This document shows positions 1 through 5,639 of a DNA stretch of 6,364 nt, in pieces (the stretch's first letter is position 1; every line of letters starts with the position of its first letter). Below the pieces are notes generated by a model. That model was not told the DNA's origin. It did not search any database and saw only the letters and a list, made by a program, of their open reading frames with translations. The stretch is taken from NCBI GenBank assembly GCA_009778355.1, contig WRJY01000185.1, positions 1 through 6,364 of the forward strand, read 5' to 3'. Both the position numbers and the translations under genes were made by a program. The stretch comes from Desulfovibrionaceae bacterium (GTDB taxonomy: Bacteria; Pseudomonadota; Gammaproteobacteria; Burkholderiales; Burkholderiaceae_C).

Positions 1-180
1 CAACTGGAAGATGAGCGCAGCGCCTTGGAGCAGCGCCTGTCCGCCCCCCTGCCCCCCGCCGACATCGCCGAAGCCGGCCGCCGCCTGAAAGCAGCCGGCG
101 ACGAACTGGCCGCGCAGGAAGACCAATGGCTGCGCCTGTCCAGCGAGATAGAAGCCATCGAGCAAACTGCAGGTGCGTAA
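1..180 (+). CDS. C-terminal fragment of a probable ABC-F family ATPase (5' end outside window)
   Basis: Frame 1 is open from the first base to a TAA at 178-180 and gives 59 residues. They are charged and helical: an N-terminal segment QLEDERSALEQRL, a short proline-rich break (APLPPADI), then a second helix rich in Glu, Arg and Leu ending in EIEAIEQTAGA. This helix-break-helix, coiled-coil tail matches the C-terminal domain of ABC-F proteins such as Uup and YheS, soluble ATPases that act on ribosomes. Seen directly: the open frame, the stop and the coiled-coil character. Inferred: the family, since no Walker or signature motif lies within the window. Other coiled-coil proteins could end in the same way. 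The gene converges on the acyl-CoA-binding protein gene, and its stop codon lies inside the palindrome at 178-210. Confidence 0.65.
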   Translation, partial: QLEDERSALEQRLSAPLPPADIAEAGRRLKAAGDELAAQEDQWLRLSSEIEAIEQTAGA

Positions 181-210
181 GAGCCTGCTGAGATCGTAAA
201 CAGGCTCTTA
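178..210. terminator. Palindrome shared by two convergent gene ends; possible bidirectional terminator
   Basis: The arms TAAGAGCCTG (178-187) and CAGGCTCTTA (201-210) are perfect 10-bp reverse complements around a 13-base loop. The left arm begins with the TAA stop of the + strand gene, and the right arm ends with the TAA stop (read on the - strand) of the acyl-CoA-binding protein gene. The position between convergent genes fits a bidirectional transcript end. There is no long T-tract on either side, so intrinsic termination is uncertain. Bases 187-208 are identical to the reverse complement of 2079-2100, so this is also a copy of the terminal repeat of the element at 2079-2279. Confidence 0.6.
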
Positions 211-468
211 GCCGCAGCGCAACGATTCGACCAGGTCGATGTACTGCTGCATGGCCTCGTCGCTGCCAGTGCCTTCGAGTTTTTTCCATGCATCCCACTT
301 GGCGCGCGCCACGATGTCGGTAAAGCCGGGCTTGGGCTCTTCGTTGTCGCCTTCGGTGGCTTGCTTGTACAGGCTGTAGATTTTCAGCAGCGTGGCGTTG
401 TCAGGCCGTTCACTGAGCGTTTTGGAGTTGGCAACGGCGGTTTCAAAGCTGGCTTTCAGGTCGGACAT
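208..468 (-). CDS. Acyl-CoA-binding protein (ACBP), 86 aa
   Basis: This small cytosolic four-helix protein binds long-chain acyl-CoA esters, buffering and carrying them between fatty acid enzymes. The 86 residues equal the length of classical ACBP. The family signature is clear: YSLYKQATEGD at 31-41, then AKWDAWKKLEG at 57-66 and YIDLVESL at 76-83. By comparison with bovine ACBP, the ligand-contacting residues Tyr28, Tyr31, Lys32, Lys54 and Tyr73 correspond to Tyr31, Tyr34, Lys35, Lys58 and Tyr76 here, so the binding site looks complete. The start is supported by AAAGGA (475-480 on the - strand) six bases upstream of ATG. The gene has its own 112-bp upstream gap, so it may be transcribed alone or read through from the lipoprotein gene. 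The tail ends in LRCG, with a single cysteine. ACBP is near universal in eukaryotes and patchy in bacteria. Confidence 0.95.
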   Translation of the reverse strand: MSDLKASFETAVANSKTLSERPDNATLLKIYSLYKQATEGDNEEPKPGFTDIVARAKWDAWKKLEGTGSDEAMQQYIDLVESLRCG

Positions 469-550
469 GGTGATTCCTTTCTCCCCGGTTGGCGCGGATG
501 CGCAAAGTAGGAATGTTACCCAGGTAGCGCCGTCACGAGGCTGCCGGGTG

Positions 551-570
551 AAAAAACGCGAAGCGGTTCA
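551..570 (-). terminator. Weak candidate terminator after the lipoprotein gene
   Basis: Read on the - strand just past the stop at 581, the sequence gives a short GC hairpin (CGC-TTC-GCG with extra A-T pairs beyond a bulged base) followed directly by six T (551-556). The arrangement resembles an intrinsic terminator, but the stem is only three solid GC pairs, so the call is weak. If real, it would separate the bactofilin/lipoprotein unit from the acyl-CoA-binding protein gene. The rest of the 469-580 gap shows no gene and no clear sigma-70 promoter. Confidence 0.25.
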
Positions 571-580
571 GGGGGGCATC

Positions 581-1375
581 TCACTTCACCGGCAGGAACA
601 CCAGCGCGGGCGCCATGACCAGGCCTTGCACGAAACCGATCACGGCGCGGCGGTAACGCTCGGTCATGTAGCTGGCCAGCAGGTCGAGCCGGCCAATGAT
701 CTTGCCGAATTCGCGCTCGAAGCTGAGATTGCGGTTGTCAGGGCCGATTTCGTTGGACAGCAGCAGCGGCTGGCCCTGGGCGTCCTTGCGCGTGTTCAGT
801 ATCCACAGCGCGGTTTCCATGTTGCGCGCCGCGTTGTAGATGTACTGGGGATCGACGCCATCGAGGTAATAGAAATCACGTTTGCCGCCGTGCGCGGTGA
901 CGATGGTGTCGTTGCACGCGATCACGAAAGCAGCCACGCGGTCGCCTGTGAATTCGGGCGCTAGTGACAGCGACAGCGCCGCCACGTCGCGGCGGCCATC
1001 CAGTGGCGCCCATGCCTGGCCCGACAGCATGGCGCTTTCCAGTTGCGACAGCGCCGCCTCGCGCGAGGCGGCGTTTTTGCGCCACTCGACCGGGTTGCGG
1101 CGGTACAGCTTGTCGGCCAGCAGCAGCAGGCTGCGGCGGTTGGACAGCATCACGAGCTGGGTGACGCGGTTGCCTTCGCTCTGGATCAACTCGGTCGAGT
1201 CGAAGGCCTGGCCCTGCACCGCGCCGCGCGCGGTCGAGGCATCACTGGCGCACCCCAGCGCGCCAAGCGCGATGCCCGCGCAAAGGGCCGCTTGCGCGGC
1301 CCAGTGCTCATGAAAACGAACGCGGCCAACTGGCGCTTGGGCGCCTGCTTCAAGCCGCAGCGGACGGCGAATCAC
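581..1375 (-). CDS. Putative lipoprotein of unknown function downstream of bactofilin, about 264 aa
   Basis: I do not recognise this family. From the GTG at 1375, an Arg-rich start is followed by a hydrophobic stretch (AALCAGIALGALGC) ending at Cys42 and a Ser/Ala-rich mature start, which looks like a lipoprotein signal. The lipobox ALGC is not ideal because Ala rather than Leu is at -3, and the n-region is long. The body is soluble and mixed, with an Arg-rich helix (NRRSLLLLADKLYRRNP), a YYLDGVDPQYIYNAARNMETALW stretch, and a C-terminal hydrophobic segment (AVIGFVQGLVMAPALVFLPVK) that might touch a membrane. The frame is open up to an ATG at 1465, but that start would overlap the bactofilin gene by 116 bp, against 26 bp for GTG 1375. 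No start has a good ribosome site. Overlap with the bactofilin 3' end suggests translational coupling and a possible envelope role for the pair; this is inference. Confidence 0.7.
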   Translation of the reverse strand: MIRRPLRLEAGAQAPVGRVRFHEHWAAQAALCAGIALGALGCASDASTARGAVQGQAFDSTELIQSEGNRVTQLVMLSNRRSLLLLADKLYRRNPVEWRKNAASREAALSQLESAMLSGQAWAPLDGRRDVAALSLSLAPEFTGDRVAAFVIACNDTIVTAHGGKRDFYYLDGVDPQYIYNAARNMETALWILNTRKDAQGQPLLLSNEIGPDNRNLSFEREFGKIIGRLDLLASYMTERYRRAVIGFVQGLVMAPALVFLPVK

Positions 1376-1943
1376 CCTTGGCGCTGCCGGACGCGCTTGA
1401 TGATTTGCTGTCACTGCCTGATGATTTGCTGCCGCTGGCGATGGCGGTACCGAACGTGATTTCACCGGAGAGCTGGCCTCCTTCTTCGATCACGATCTTG
1501 CCATAACGGATCTTGCCCGTGACTTTGCCGGTCGAATAAATCACCAGTTTTTGCCGCACCGTGAGGCTGCCATCGAATACGCCGCGCACTTCGGCGATGT
1601 CGATTTCGGCCGCCCCTCTGAACGCGCCTTGCTCGGCGATCTGGATCACGCGCGAGTTCATGGTGGCTTCCACCGTGCCTTCGACCACCAGCGTGTCGCA
1701 ATCGGTGATTTCGACGCCCTTGAGCTTGATGTTGGGGCCGACCGTGAGCTTGGCGCCGCTTTCCTGCGCCTCGGCCCAGGACAGCGGGGCCGGCGCGGTC
1801 GGGTGGTTCACCGGCGGGTTGAACAGTTGGGGGCCGCTGCTGGGCGATCCCAGCGTGCTACCGCCCAGCGGCCCGCTGCCGGGCGCACGGGGCGCGACGC
1901 CCGGTTCATTGTGCTTATTGTTACCGAAAAAAGGTCCTGCCAT
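1350..1943 (-). CDS. Bactofilin (polymer-forming cytoskeletal protein), 197 aa
   Basis: Bactofilins polymerise without nucleotide into filaments under the inner membrane and scaffold cell shape, wall growth or polar structures. The central domain at about residues 65-165 shows the typical short beta-repeats with alternating hydrophobic and glycine positions: KLTVGPNIKLKGVEI, TLVVEGTVEA, GAFRGAAEIDIAEVRGVFDGSLTVRQ, KVTGKIRYGKIVIEEGGQLSGEI. This matches the right-handed beta-helix bactofilin fold. It is flanked, as usual, by disordered tails: a Gly/Pro/Ser-rich N-terminus (1-55) and a Ser/Gly/Lys-rich C-terminus (170-197). The C-terminal tail is partly coded by a 13-bp direct repeat (1398-1410 and 1419-1431, 21-bp spacing). 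The start is well supported by AGGAG (1950-1954, - strand) six bases before ATG. No M23 peptidase, a common bactofilin partner, lies next to it; the unknown lipoprotein takes that place. Confidence 0.93.
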   Translation of the reverse strand: MAGPFFGNNKHNEPGVAPRAPGSGPLGGSTLGSPSSGPQLFNPPVNHPTAPAPLSWAEAQESGAKLTVGPNIKLKGVEITDCDTLVVEGTVEATMNSRVIQIAEQGAFRGAAEIDIAEVRGVFDGSLTVRQKLVIYSTGKVTGKIRYGKIVIEEGGQLSGEITFGTAIASGSKSSGSDSKSSSASGSAKGDSPSAAA

Positions 1944-2009
1944 GAGTTGCTCCTAGTGACTTGTGAGTTGACTGGGCGATCCTAACGGCTACGGCGGACT
2001 TTTAGACAG

Positions 2010-2025
2010 AAAAAAAGGAAAAAAA
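2010..2025. promoter_or_regulatory. Purine mirror tract (A7-GG-A7) in the bactofilin upstream region
   Basis: Seven A, two G and seven A form a mirror-symmetric purine run, set in an A/T-rich patch (about 2000-2040) that stands out in this GC-rich DNA. It lies about 67-82 bp upstream of the bactofilin ATG and could act as a bent or UP-like promoter element. I could not place a convincing -35/-10 pair: on the - strand a TTGTTA at 2029-2034 precedes the tract and TCTAAA follows it, but the spacing (about 22) is too long. Confidence 0.3.
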
Positions 2026-2078
2026 CGTAACAATTCCACACGATGGCGCGCCATTTGTCGCCTGCCCATGCCGTGCTG

Positions 2079-2279
2079 AGAGCCTGTTTACGATCTCAGC
2101 GAGCCCGCGCAGACACCTTTTCGGGATGGGATGCAAGGCGTAAACCGCAGCCATAGCCCCGCTATGGCAAGGATTTGCAACGCCGCAAACCGCCCGAAAA
2201 GGTGTCTGCCCGAAGGGTTGGGCCGCAATCCGGCAATTTGGCGGCCAAGGCGCGCCCGCTGAGATCGTAAACAGGCCCT
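2079..2279. repeat. About 200-bp nested palindromic intergenic element (MITE-like)
   Basis: Three nested inverted repeats are visible. Outer arms 2079-2100 and 2258-2279 match over 22 bp with one mismatch (core GATCGTAAACAGGC and its complement). Middle arms 2109-2125 and 2193-2209 are a perfect 17-bp pair (GCAGACACCTTTTCGGG). The centre is an 8-bp stem with a 3-base loop, GCCATAGC at 2150-2157 and GCTATGGC at 2161-2168. Two similar segments near 2128-2148 and 2171-2193, both ending AAACCGC, sit as direct repeats around the centre. The right half also holds GGCCGC/GCGGCC (2221-2226, 2241-2246). CTGAG occurs at both edges (2076-2080 and 2278-2282), a possible short target duplication. No convincing protein is encoded. 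The structure fits a non-autonomous mobile or REP/MITE-like repeat; the family is unknown to me. Confidence 0.75.
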
Positions 2280-2306
2280 GAGGGCGCGCGCCGGTTTTTG
2301 CGATCC

Positions 2307-2336
2307 TGGATCAGACGCGCGGCTTCAGGCCAAAAT
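2307..2336 (+). promoter_or_regulatory. Weak candidate promoter of the mla-type operon
   Basis: The stretch between the palindromic element and the permease start contains CAAAAT (2331-2336) as a possible -10, with TGGATC (2307-2312) as a poor -35 at 18-base spacing. TGGATC overlaps the small palindrome GATCCTGGATC (2302-2312). A start of transcription near 2343 would leave the ATG codons at 2382 and 2433 usable and rule out those at 2298 and 2340. Neither box matches sigma-70 consensus well. Confidence 0.25.
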
Positions 2337-2432
2337 ACCATGCGCGCCGGCATCCGTTTGGAATGCCAATGCCCCAGCCACATGGGGGCAGCGCCCCGAT
2401 GGACCAATGGTCTGTTTTCATACCCGTACCTC

Positions 2433-3551
2433 ATGCAAACCTCCGCTCCGCGCATCGACACCCAGCCCATCGACGGCGGCTCGCGCGTGGTGCTGCGCGG
2501 CGCGTGGACCGCCGCCAGCCTGACGGCGGGCCGCGAGTGGCGCGCGGCGGCAAAGGCGCTGGCCGCCGCTGGCCAGGCCGGCAGTTGGGACTTGCGCGGC
2601 ATCGACGCGCTGGATCACCTGGGCGCGTTGGCCTTGTGGCGCCATTGGGGCTGCCAGTGGCCGCCGCGGGTGGATGCCGATGACGGCCAGCGGGCGCTGA
2701 TCGAGCGCGTGGCTGCCTACCCCCCGCAGCCGCTGCCGCCGCGCCCGCACACGCTGGCGCAGCGTATCGACGCGCTGGGGCTGCAAGTGGAGCAGGCGCT
2801 GGCGCAGGTGCGCGATTTCGTGGCGCTCATCGGCCAGTTGCTGCTCGACTCGTTGCGCCTGCTGGCGGCGCCGCGCCGGGGGCCGTGGCGCGACTTTTCG
2901 GGCCACCTGTACAACATTGGCGCGCAGGCGCTGCCGATCACGGCGCTGGTGGGTTTTCTGATCGGCGTGGTGCTGGCCTACCTGATGAGCCAGGTGCTGC
3001 GCCAGTTCGGCGCCGAGACCTTCATCGTCAACATCCTGGGGCTGTCGCTGATTCGCGAGCTGGGGCCGCTGCTGGCGGCGGTGCTGATCGCGGGGCGATC
3101 CGGCTCGTCCATCACGGCGCAGATCGGCGTGATGCGCGTCACCGAGGAACTGGACGCCATGCGCGTGCTCGGCATTGCCGCCGGTTTCCGGCTGGTGCTG
3201 CCGCGCGCGCTGGCGCTGGCCATCGCCATGCCGCTGATCGCCGTCTGGACCACGCTGGCCGCGCTGGTCGGCGGCGTGTTGGCGGCCGACCTGACGCTGG
3301 GCATCACGCCGAGCTATTTCATGCAGTCGCTGCCCAAGGCGGTGATGGTGTCCAACCTGTGGCTGGCGGTGGCCAAGTCGATGGTGTTCGGGATGTCGAT
3401 CGCGCTCATCGGCTGTCACTTCGGGCTGCGCGTCAAACCCAACACCGAGAGCCTGGGCCGCGGCACCACGGCGTCGGTGGTGGCCGCCATCACGGCGGTG
3501 ATCCTGATCGACGCGCTGTTCGCGGTGCTGTTCAAAAACGTGGGCATATGA
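2433..3551 (+). CDS. mlaE: MlaE-type lipid ABC transporter permease with N-terminal MlaB/STAS-like domain, 372 aa
   Basis: This inner-membrane permease pairs with the MlaF-type ATPase and the MCE protein encoded downstream to move phospholipid or similar hydrophobic substrate across the envelope. Residues about 18-75 (VVLRGAWTAASL, WDLRGIDALDHLGALALW) resemble a STAS/MlaB domain, so the regulator that is separate in E. coli appears fused here. A charged linker rich in Pro and Arg (98-150) leads to the MlaE domain (about 155-372), with hydrophobic segments near 164-186, 197-222, 255-288, 305-329 and 344-366. The family hallmark RELGPLLAAVLIAGRSGSS, followed by MRVTEELDAM, spans 208-243. MlaE alone is about 260 aa; the extra N-terminal part accounts for the length. 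The frame stays open upstream to 2298. I chose ATG 2433 because the preceding 45 codons (QNTMRAGIRLECQCPSHM and so on) do not resemble the family, but the ribosome site is weak and ATG 2382 is possible. Confidence 0.9.
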   Translation: MQTSAPRIDTQPIDGGSRVVLRGAWTAASLTAGREWRAAAKALAAAGQAGSWDLRGIDALDHLGALALWRHWGCQWPPRVDADDGQRALIERVAAYPPQPLPPRPHTLAQRIDALGLQVEQALAQVRDFVALIGQLLLDSLRLLAAPRRGPWRDFSGHLYNIGAQALPITALVGFLIGVVLAYLMSQVLRQFGAETFIVNILGLSLIRELGPLLAAVLIAGRSGSSITAQIGVMRVTEELDAMRVLGIAAGFRLVLPRALALAIAMPLIAVWTTLAALVGGVLAADLTLGITPSYFMQSLPKAVMVSNLWLAVAKSMVFGMSIALIGCHFGLRVKPNTESLGRGTTASVVAAITAVILIDALFAVLFKNVGI

Positions 3552-3710
3552 AATGAAATACCCCCCTGAGTCGCTGACGCGCCGTCCCCCCGCTTCTCGC
3601 GGGCGGGGGGACGCAGCCAGTGGCCGGCGCGGGTCCGGCCACGGCTGCCCCGGCATGGGCCGCCTCACGTTCATCGGTCGATCAGGGCCTGTCAACACTG
3701 GGGACGCAAG
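3552..3710. repeat. Intergenic tandem hairpins between permease and ATPase genes
   Basis: This 159-bp gap holds no gene. It contains a perfect 11-bp stem (3583-3593 with 3603-3613, CGTCCCCCCGC and complement, 9-base loop) and then a 6-bp stem GGCCGG/CCGGCC (3622-3627, 3635-3640). The preceding text (CCCCCCTGAGTCGCTGACGC) and the overall layout look to me like a dispersed intergenic repeat common in Comamonadaceae genomes; that is from memory and not provable here. There is no T-tract after either stem, so full termination is unlikely. The gap ends in GGGGAC (3700-3705), a good ribosome site for the ATPase gene. Confidence 0.6.
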
Positions 3711-4550
3711 ATGAACGATCAGCTTGCCACCCCCACGCTGCCCGCGCCCGGCCAGCCGGTAATCGAGGTGCGCGGCCTGTGGAGCGCATTTCCGCTGCCC
3801 GGCGGCGGCCAGACCGTGGTGCACAAGGACTTGAGCCTGACCGTGCTGCGCGGCGAAGTGCTGACCCTGGTGGGCGGCTCCGGCACCGGCAAGACCGTGC
3901 TGCTGCGCCAGATGCTGGGGCTGAACAAGCCGGCGCGCGGTCACGTCACGGTGCTGGGCCGGCCAGCGTCCGAGTTGGGCAGCCCCGGCGCCGCGACGCG
4001 GGTGGGCATGTTGTTTCAGCAGGGGGCGCTGTTTTCGGCCTTCAGTGTGCTGGACAACATCGCCTTTGCGCTGCGCGAGTCGAAGGCGCTGCCCGAGGCG
4101 CTGGTGCGCGAGGCCGCGCTGCTGAAACTGCGCATGGTGGGGCTGAAGGCCAGCGACGCGGCAAAAATGCCCGCCGAACTATCGGGCGGCATGGTCAAGC
4201 GCGTGGCGCTGGCGCGCGCGCTCATCATGGATCCGCCGCTGCTGATGCTCGACGAGCCCACCGCCGGGCTGGACCCCGACAGCTCCGACGCCTTCGTCGC
4301 GCTGCTGCGCTCGCTGCACCAGGAGCTTGGACTGACAGTGGTGATGGTCACGCACGACCTCGACACGCTGTTCGATTTGTCCACCCGCGTGGCCGTGCTG
4401 GCCGACCAGCGCGTCATCATCGCCGCGCCGGTGCCGCAAGTGCTGGCGTTCGAGCATCCGTTCATCCGCCAGTTTTTCCTGGGCGAACGCGGCCAGCGCG
4501 CCATGGAATTGCTGCGGCAGCGCCGTCGGCGGGAAAGCAATCCAGTGTAA
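3711..4550 (+). CDS. mlaF: MlaF-type ABC transporter ATP-binding protein, 279 aa
   Basis: This cytoplasmic ATPase drives the Mla/MCE lipid transporter. All nucleotide-binding motifs are present: Walker A GGSGTGKT at 55-62 (Lys61), Q-loop LFQQGALF at 101-108, ABC signature LSGGMVKR at 158-165, Walker B LLMLDE at 177-182 with catalytic Glu182, D-loop AGLDPD at 185-190 and the switch His215 in MVTHD. The signature reads SGGM rather than the common SGGQ, a hallmark of the MlaF/Mkl branch. FQQGALFSAFSVLDNIAF also matches that branch. The C-terminal extension (HPFIRQFFLGERGQRAMELLRQ) corresponds to the region that in MlaF contacts the partner subunit. The start is supported by GGGGAC six bases or so upstream. 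It follows the permease after a 159-bp hairpin-bearing gap and precedes the MCE gene by 18 bp. Confidence 0.95.
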   Translation: MNDQLATPTLPAPGQPVIEVRGLWSAFPLPGGGQTVVHKDLSLTVLRGEVLTLVGGSGTGKTVLLRQMLGLNKPARGHVTVLGRPASELGSPGAATRVGMLFQQGALFSAFSVLDNIAFALRESKALPEALVREAALLKLRMVGLKASDAAKMPAELSGGMVKRVALARALIMDPPLLMLDEPTAGLDPDSSDAFVALLRSLHQELGLTVVMVTHDLDTLFDLSTRVAVLADQRVIIAAPVPQVLAFEHPFIRQFFLGERGQRAMELLRQRRRRESNPV

Positions 4551-4568
4551 AAAGCCAGACATCACATC

Positions 4569-5582
4569 ATGGAAAACAAATCACACGCTCTGGCCGCCGG
4601 CGCCTTCGTGATGGCCGTCACCGCGCTGCTCGTCGCTCTGGCCATGTGGCTGATGCGCGACGTGGCCAACACCGACCTCTACGAAATGGTCACCGACGGC
4701 CCCGTCACCGGCTTGCAGCCGCAGGCATCGGTGCAGTTCAAGGGCGTTGCCGTCGGCAAGGTGACCGACATCAGCTTCGACCCCGACCGGCGCGGCAACG
4801 TGCTGGTGCGCATCGCCGTCTCGCCTGACGCGCCCATCACCAAGTCCACTTTCGCTACGCTCACCTTTCAGGGCGTCACCGGCCTGTCGTTCGTGCAGCT
4901 CGACGACCCCGGCGGCTCCACCGAGCCGCCCGCGCCCGGCCCCAACGGCAGGCCGCCGCGCATCCCGCTCAAGGACAGTATGCTCGGCCAGTTGACCGAT
5001 CGCGCCAACCACCTGATGGACAAAATCGAACGCGCCGCCGACGGCATCAACCAGGCGCTCGGCGGCGAGAACCAGGCCGCGCTGACCGCCGCGCTGAAAG
5101 AGATCGGCGGCGCCGCCAAGTCGCTGAACCGGTTTGCCGCCAACACCGACAAGACCATACAGGCGCAGTTCGGCCCCAACCTGACCGACGTGCCCGAGCT
5201 GGTGCGCCAGGCCACCAGCACGCTCAAGTCGCTGGAAGGCGTCGGCGTCAAGGCCAATGCGGCCATGGACGAAGTCAGCGCCGCTGCCGTCGATCTGCGC
5301 CGCGGCATCGGCGTGCTGACCGCCGAAGGCGGCGCCATCGACCGCCTGAACGACAGCGTTACCGCCGTCAGCGCCACCACGCTGCCGCGCATCCAGAGCC
5401 TGACCGACGACGCCAGCCGCGCCCTGCGCCGGTTTGGCCGCGTGGTGGAGCGCATCGACGAAAACCCGCAGTCGCTGATCTACGGCAACAGCCCCATCCC
5501 CCCCGGCCCCGGCGAACCTGGCTTCACCCCAGCGCCTTTCCCTTCCGGCGTTCCAACGCCTTCCCCCTCTGGGGGAAGGTAG
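4569..5582 (+). CDS. mlaD: MlaD-type MCE family periplasmic lipid-binding protein, 337 aa
   Basis: MCE proteins sit on the permease by one transmembrane helix and form a periplasmic ring that lipids pass through. Residues 8-29 (LAAGAFVMAVTALLVALAMWLM) are the anchor, followed by the MCE domain at about 38-112 (VTGLQPQASVQFKGVAVGKVTDISFDPD, VRIAVSPDAPITKSTFATLTFQGVTGLSFVQL). A long helical region (about 138-300) follows, with repeated Ala/Leu/Asp heptad-like stretches, then the NPQSLIYG and PPGPGEPGF motifs (299-319) seen at the end of this subfamily. At 337 aa it is much longer than E. coli MlaD (about 180 aa), closer to MCE proteins that pair with a PqiC-like lipoprotein. The last 18 residues (Pro/Ser/Gly rich) are coded by sequence leading into and through a hairpin at 5559-5579, so the native stop may have been displaced. 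The upstream ribosome site is weak, and the 18-bp gap suggests coupling to the ATPase gene. Confidence 0.93.
   Translation: MENKSHALAAGAFVMAVTALLVALAMWLMRDVANTDLYEMVTDGPVTGLQPQASVQFKGVAVGKVTDISFDPDRRGNVLVRIAVSPDAPITKSTFATLTFQGVTGLSFVQLDDPGGSTEPPAPGPNGRPPRIPLKDSMLGQLTDRANHLMDKIERAADGINQALGGENQAALTAALKEIGGAAKSLNRFAANTDKTIQAQFGPNLTDVPELVRQATSTLKSLEGVGVKANAAMDEVSAAAVDLRRGIGVLTAEGGAIDRLNDSVTAVSATTLPRIQSLTDDASRALRRFGRVVERIDENPQSLIYGNSPIPPGPGEPGFTPAPFPSGVPTPSPSGGR
5559..5579. repeat. Perfect 9-bp hairpin at the 3' end of the MCE gene
   Basis: CCTTCCCCC (5559-5567) and GGGGGAAGG (5571-5579) pair perfectly around TCT, immediately before the TAG stop at 5580-5582; GGGATGGGGGT follows. The combination looks like another dispersed Comamonadaceae-style intergenic repeat (recalled, not verified). 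It is coding, giving the final residues of the MCE protein. It has no T-tract, so it more likely affects mRNA stability or operon balance than termination. Confidence 0.6.
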
Positions 5583-5639
5583 GGATGGGGGTCAGCCTCA
5601 CCCGCAATGCTTCATTCGAATTCGCGCGCCGCCAATGAC

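Noticed and set aside
392..964. + strand open frame across the acyl-CoA-binding protein and lipoprotein genes
   Set aside because: It crosses an intergenic gap and two gene ends, lacks a ribosome site and has no recognisable domain; it is a shadow of the - strand genes.
1551..1985. + strand open frames opposite the bactofilin gene
   Set aside because: The bactofilin frame has a strong ribosome site and a clear beta-repeat domain; the opposite frames have shadow-like composition.
2079..2279. CRISPR array or att site at the repeated 22-bp motif
   Set aside because: The copies are inverted and few, with no regular spacers, no cas genes and no integrase in the window.
2162..2602. - strand open frame running from the palindromic element into the permease gene
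   Set aside because: It is partly made from the repeat and partly antisense to the permease N-terminus, with no family resemblance; a protein encoded by the element is not supported.
2418..3944. Long antisense open frame (508 codons) opposite the permease gene and the start of the ATPase gene
   Set aside because: Its product is dominated by Arg, Gln, His and Ala with no hydrophobic or domain pattern, as expected from the complement of a GC-rich coding gene. The + strand products have clear family motifs.
3620..4828. Long + strand open frame (402 codons) overlapping the ATPase gene in another frame
   Set aside because: The product is Arg/Ala/Gly/His-rich low-complexity typical of a shifted GC-rich frame, and the overlapping ATPase has all its motifs in the other frame.
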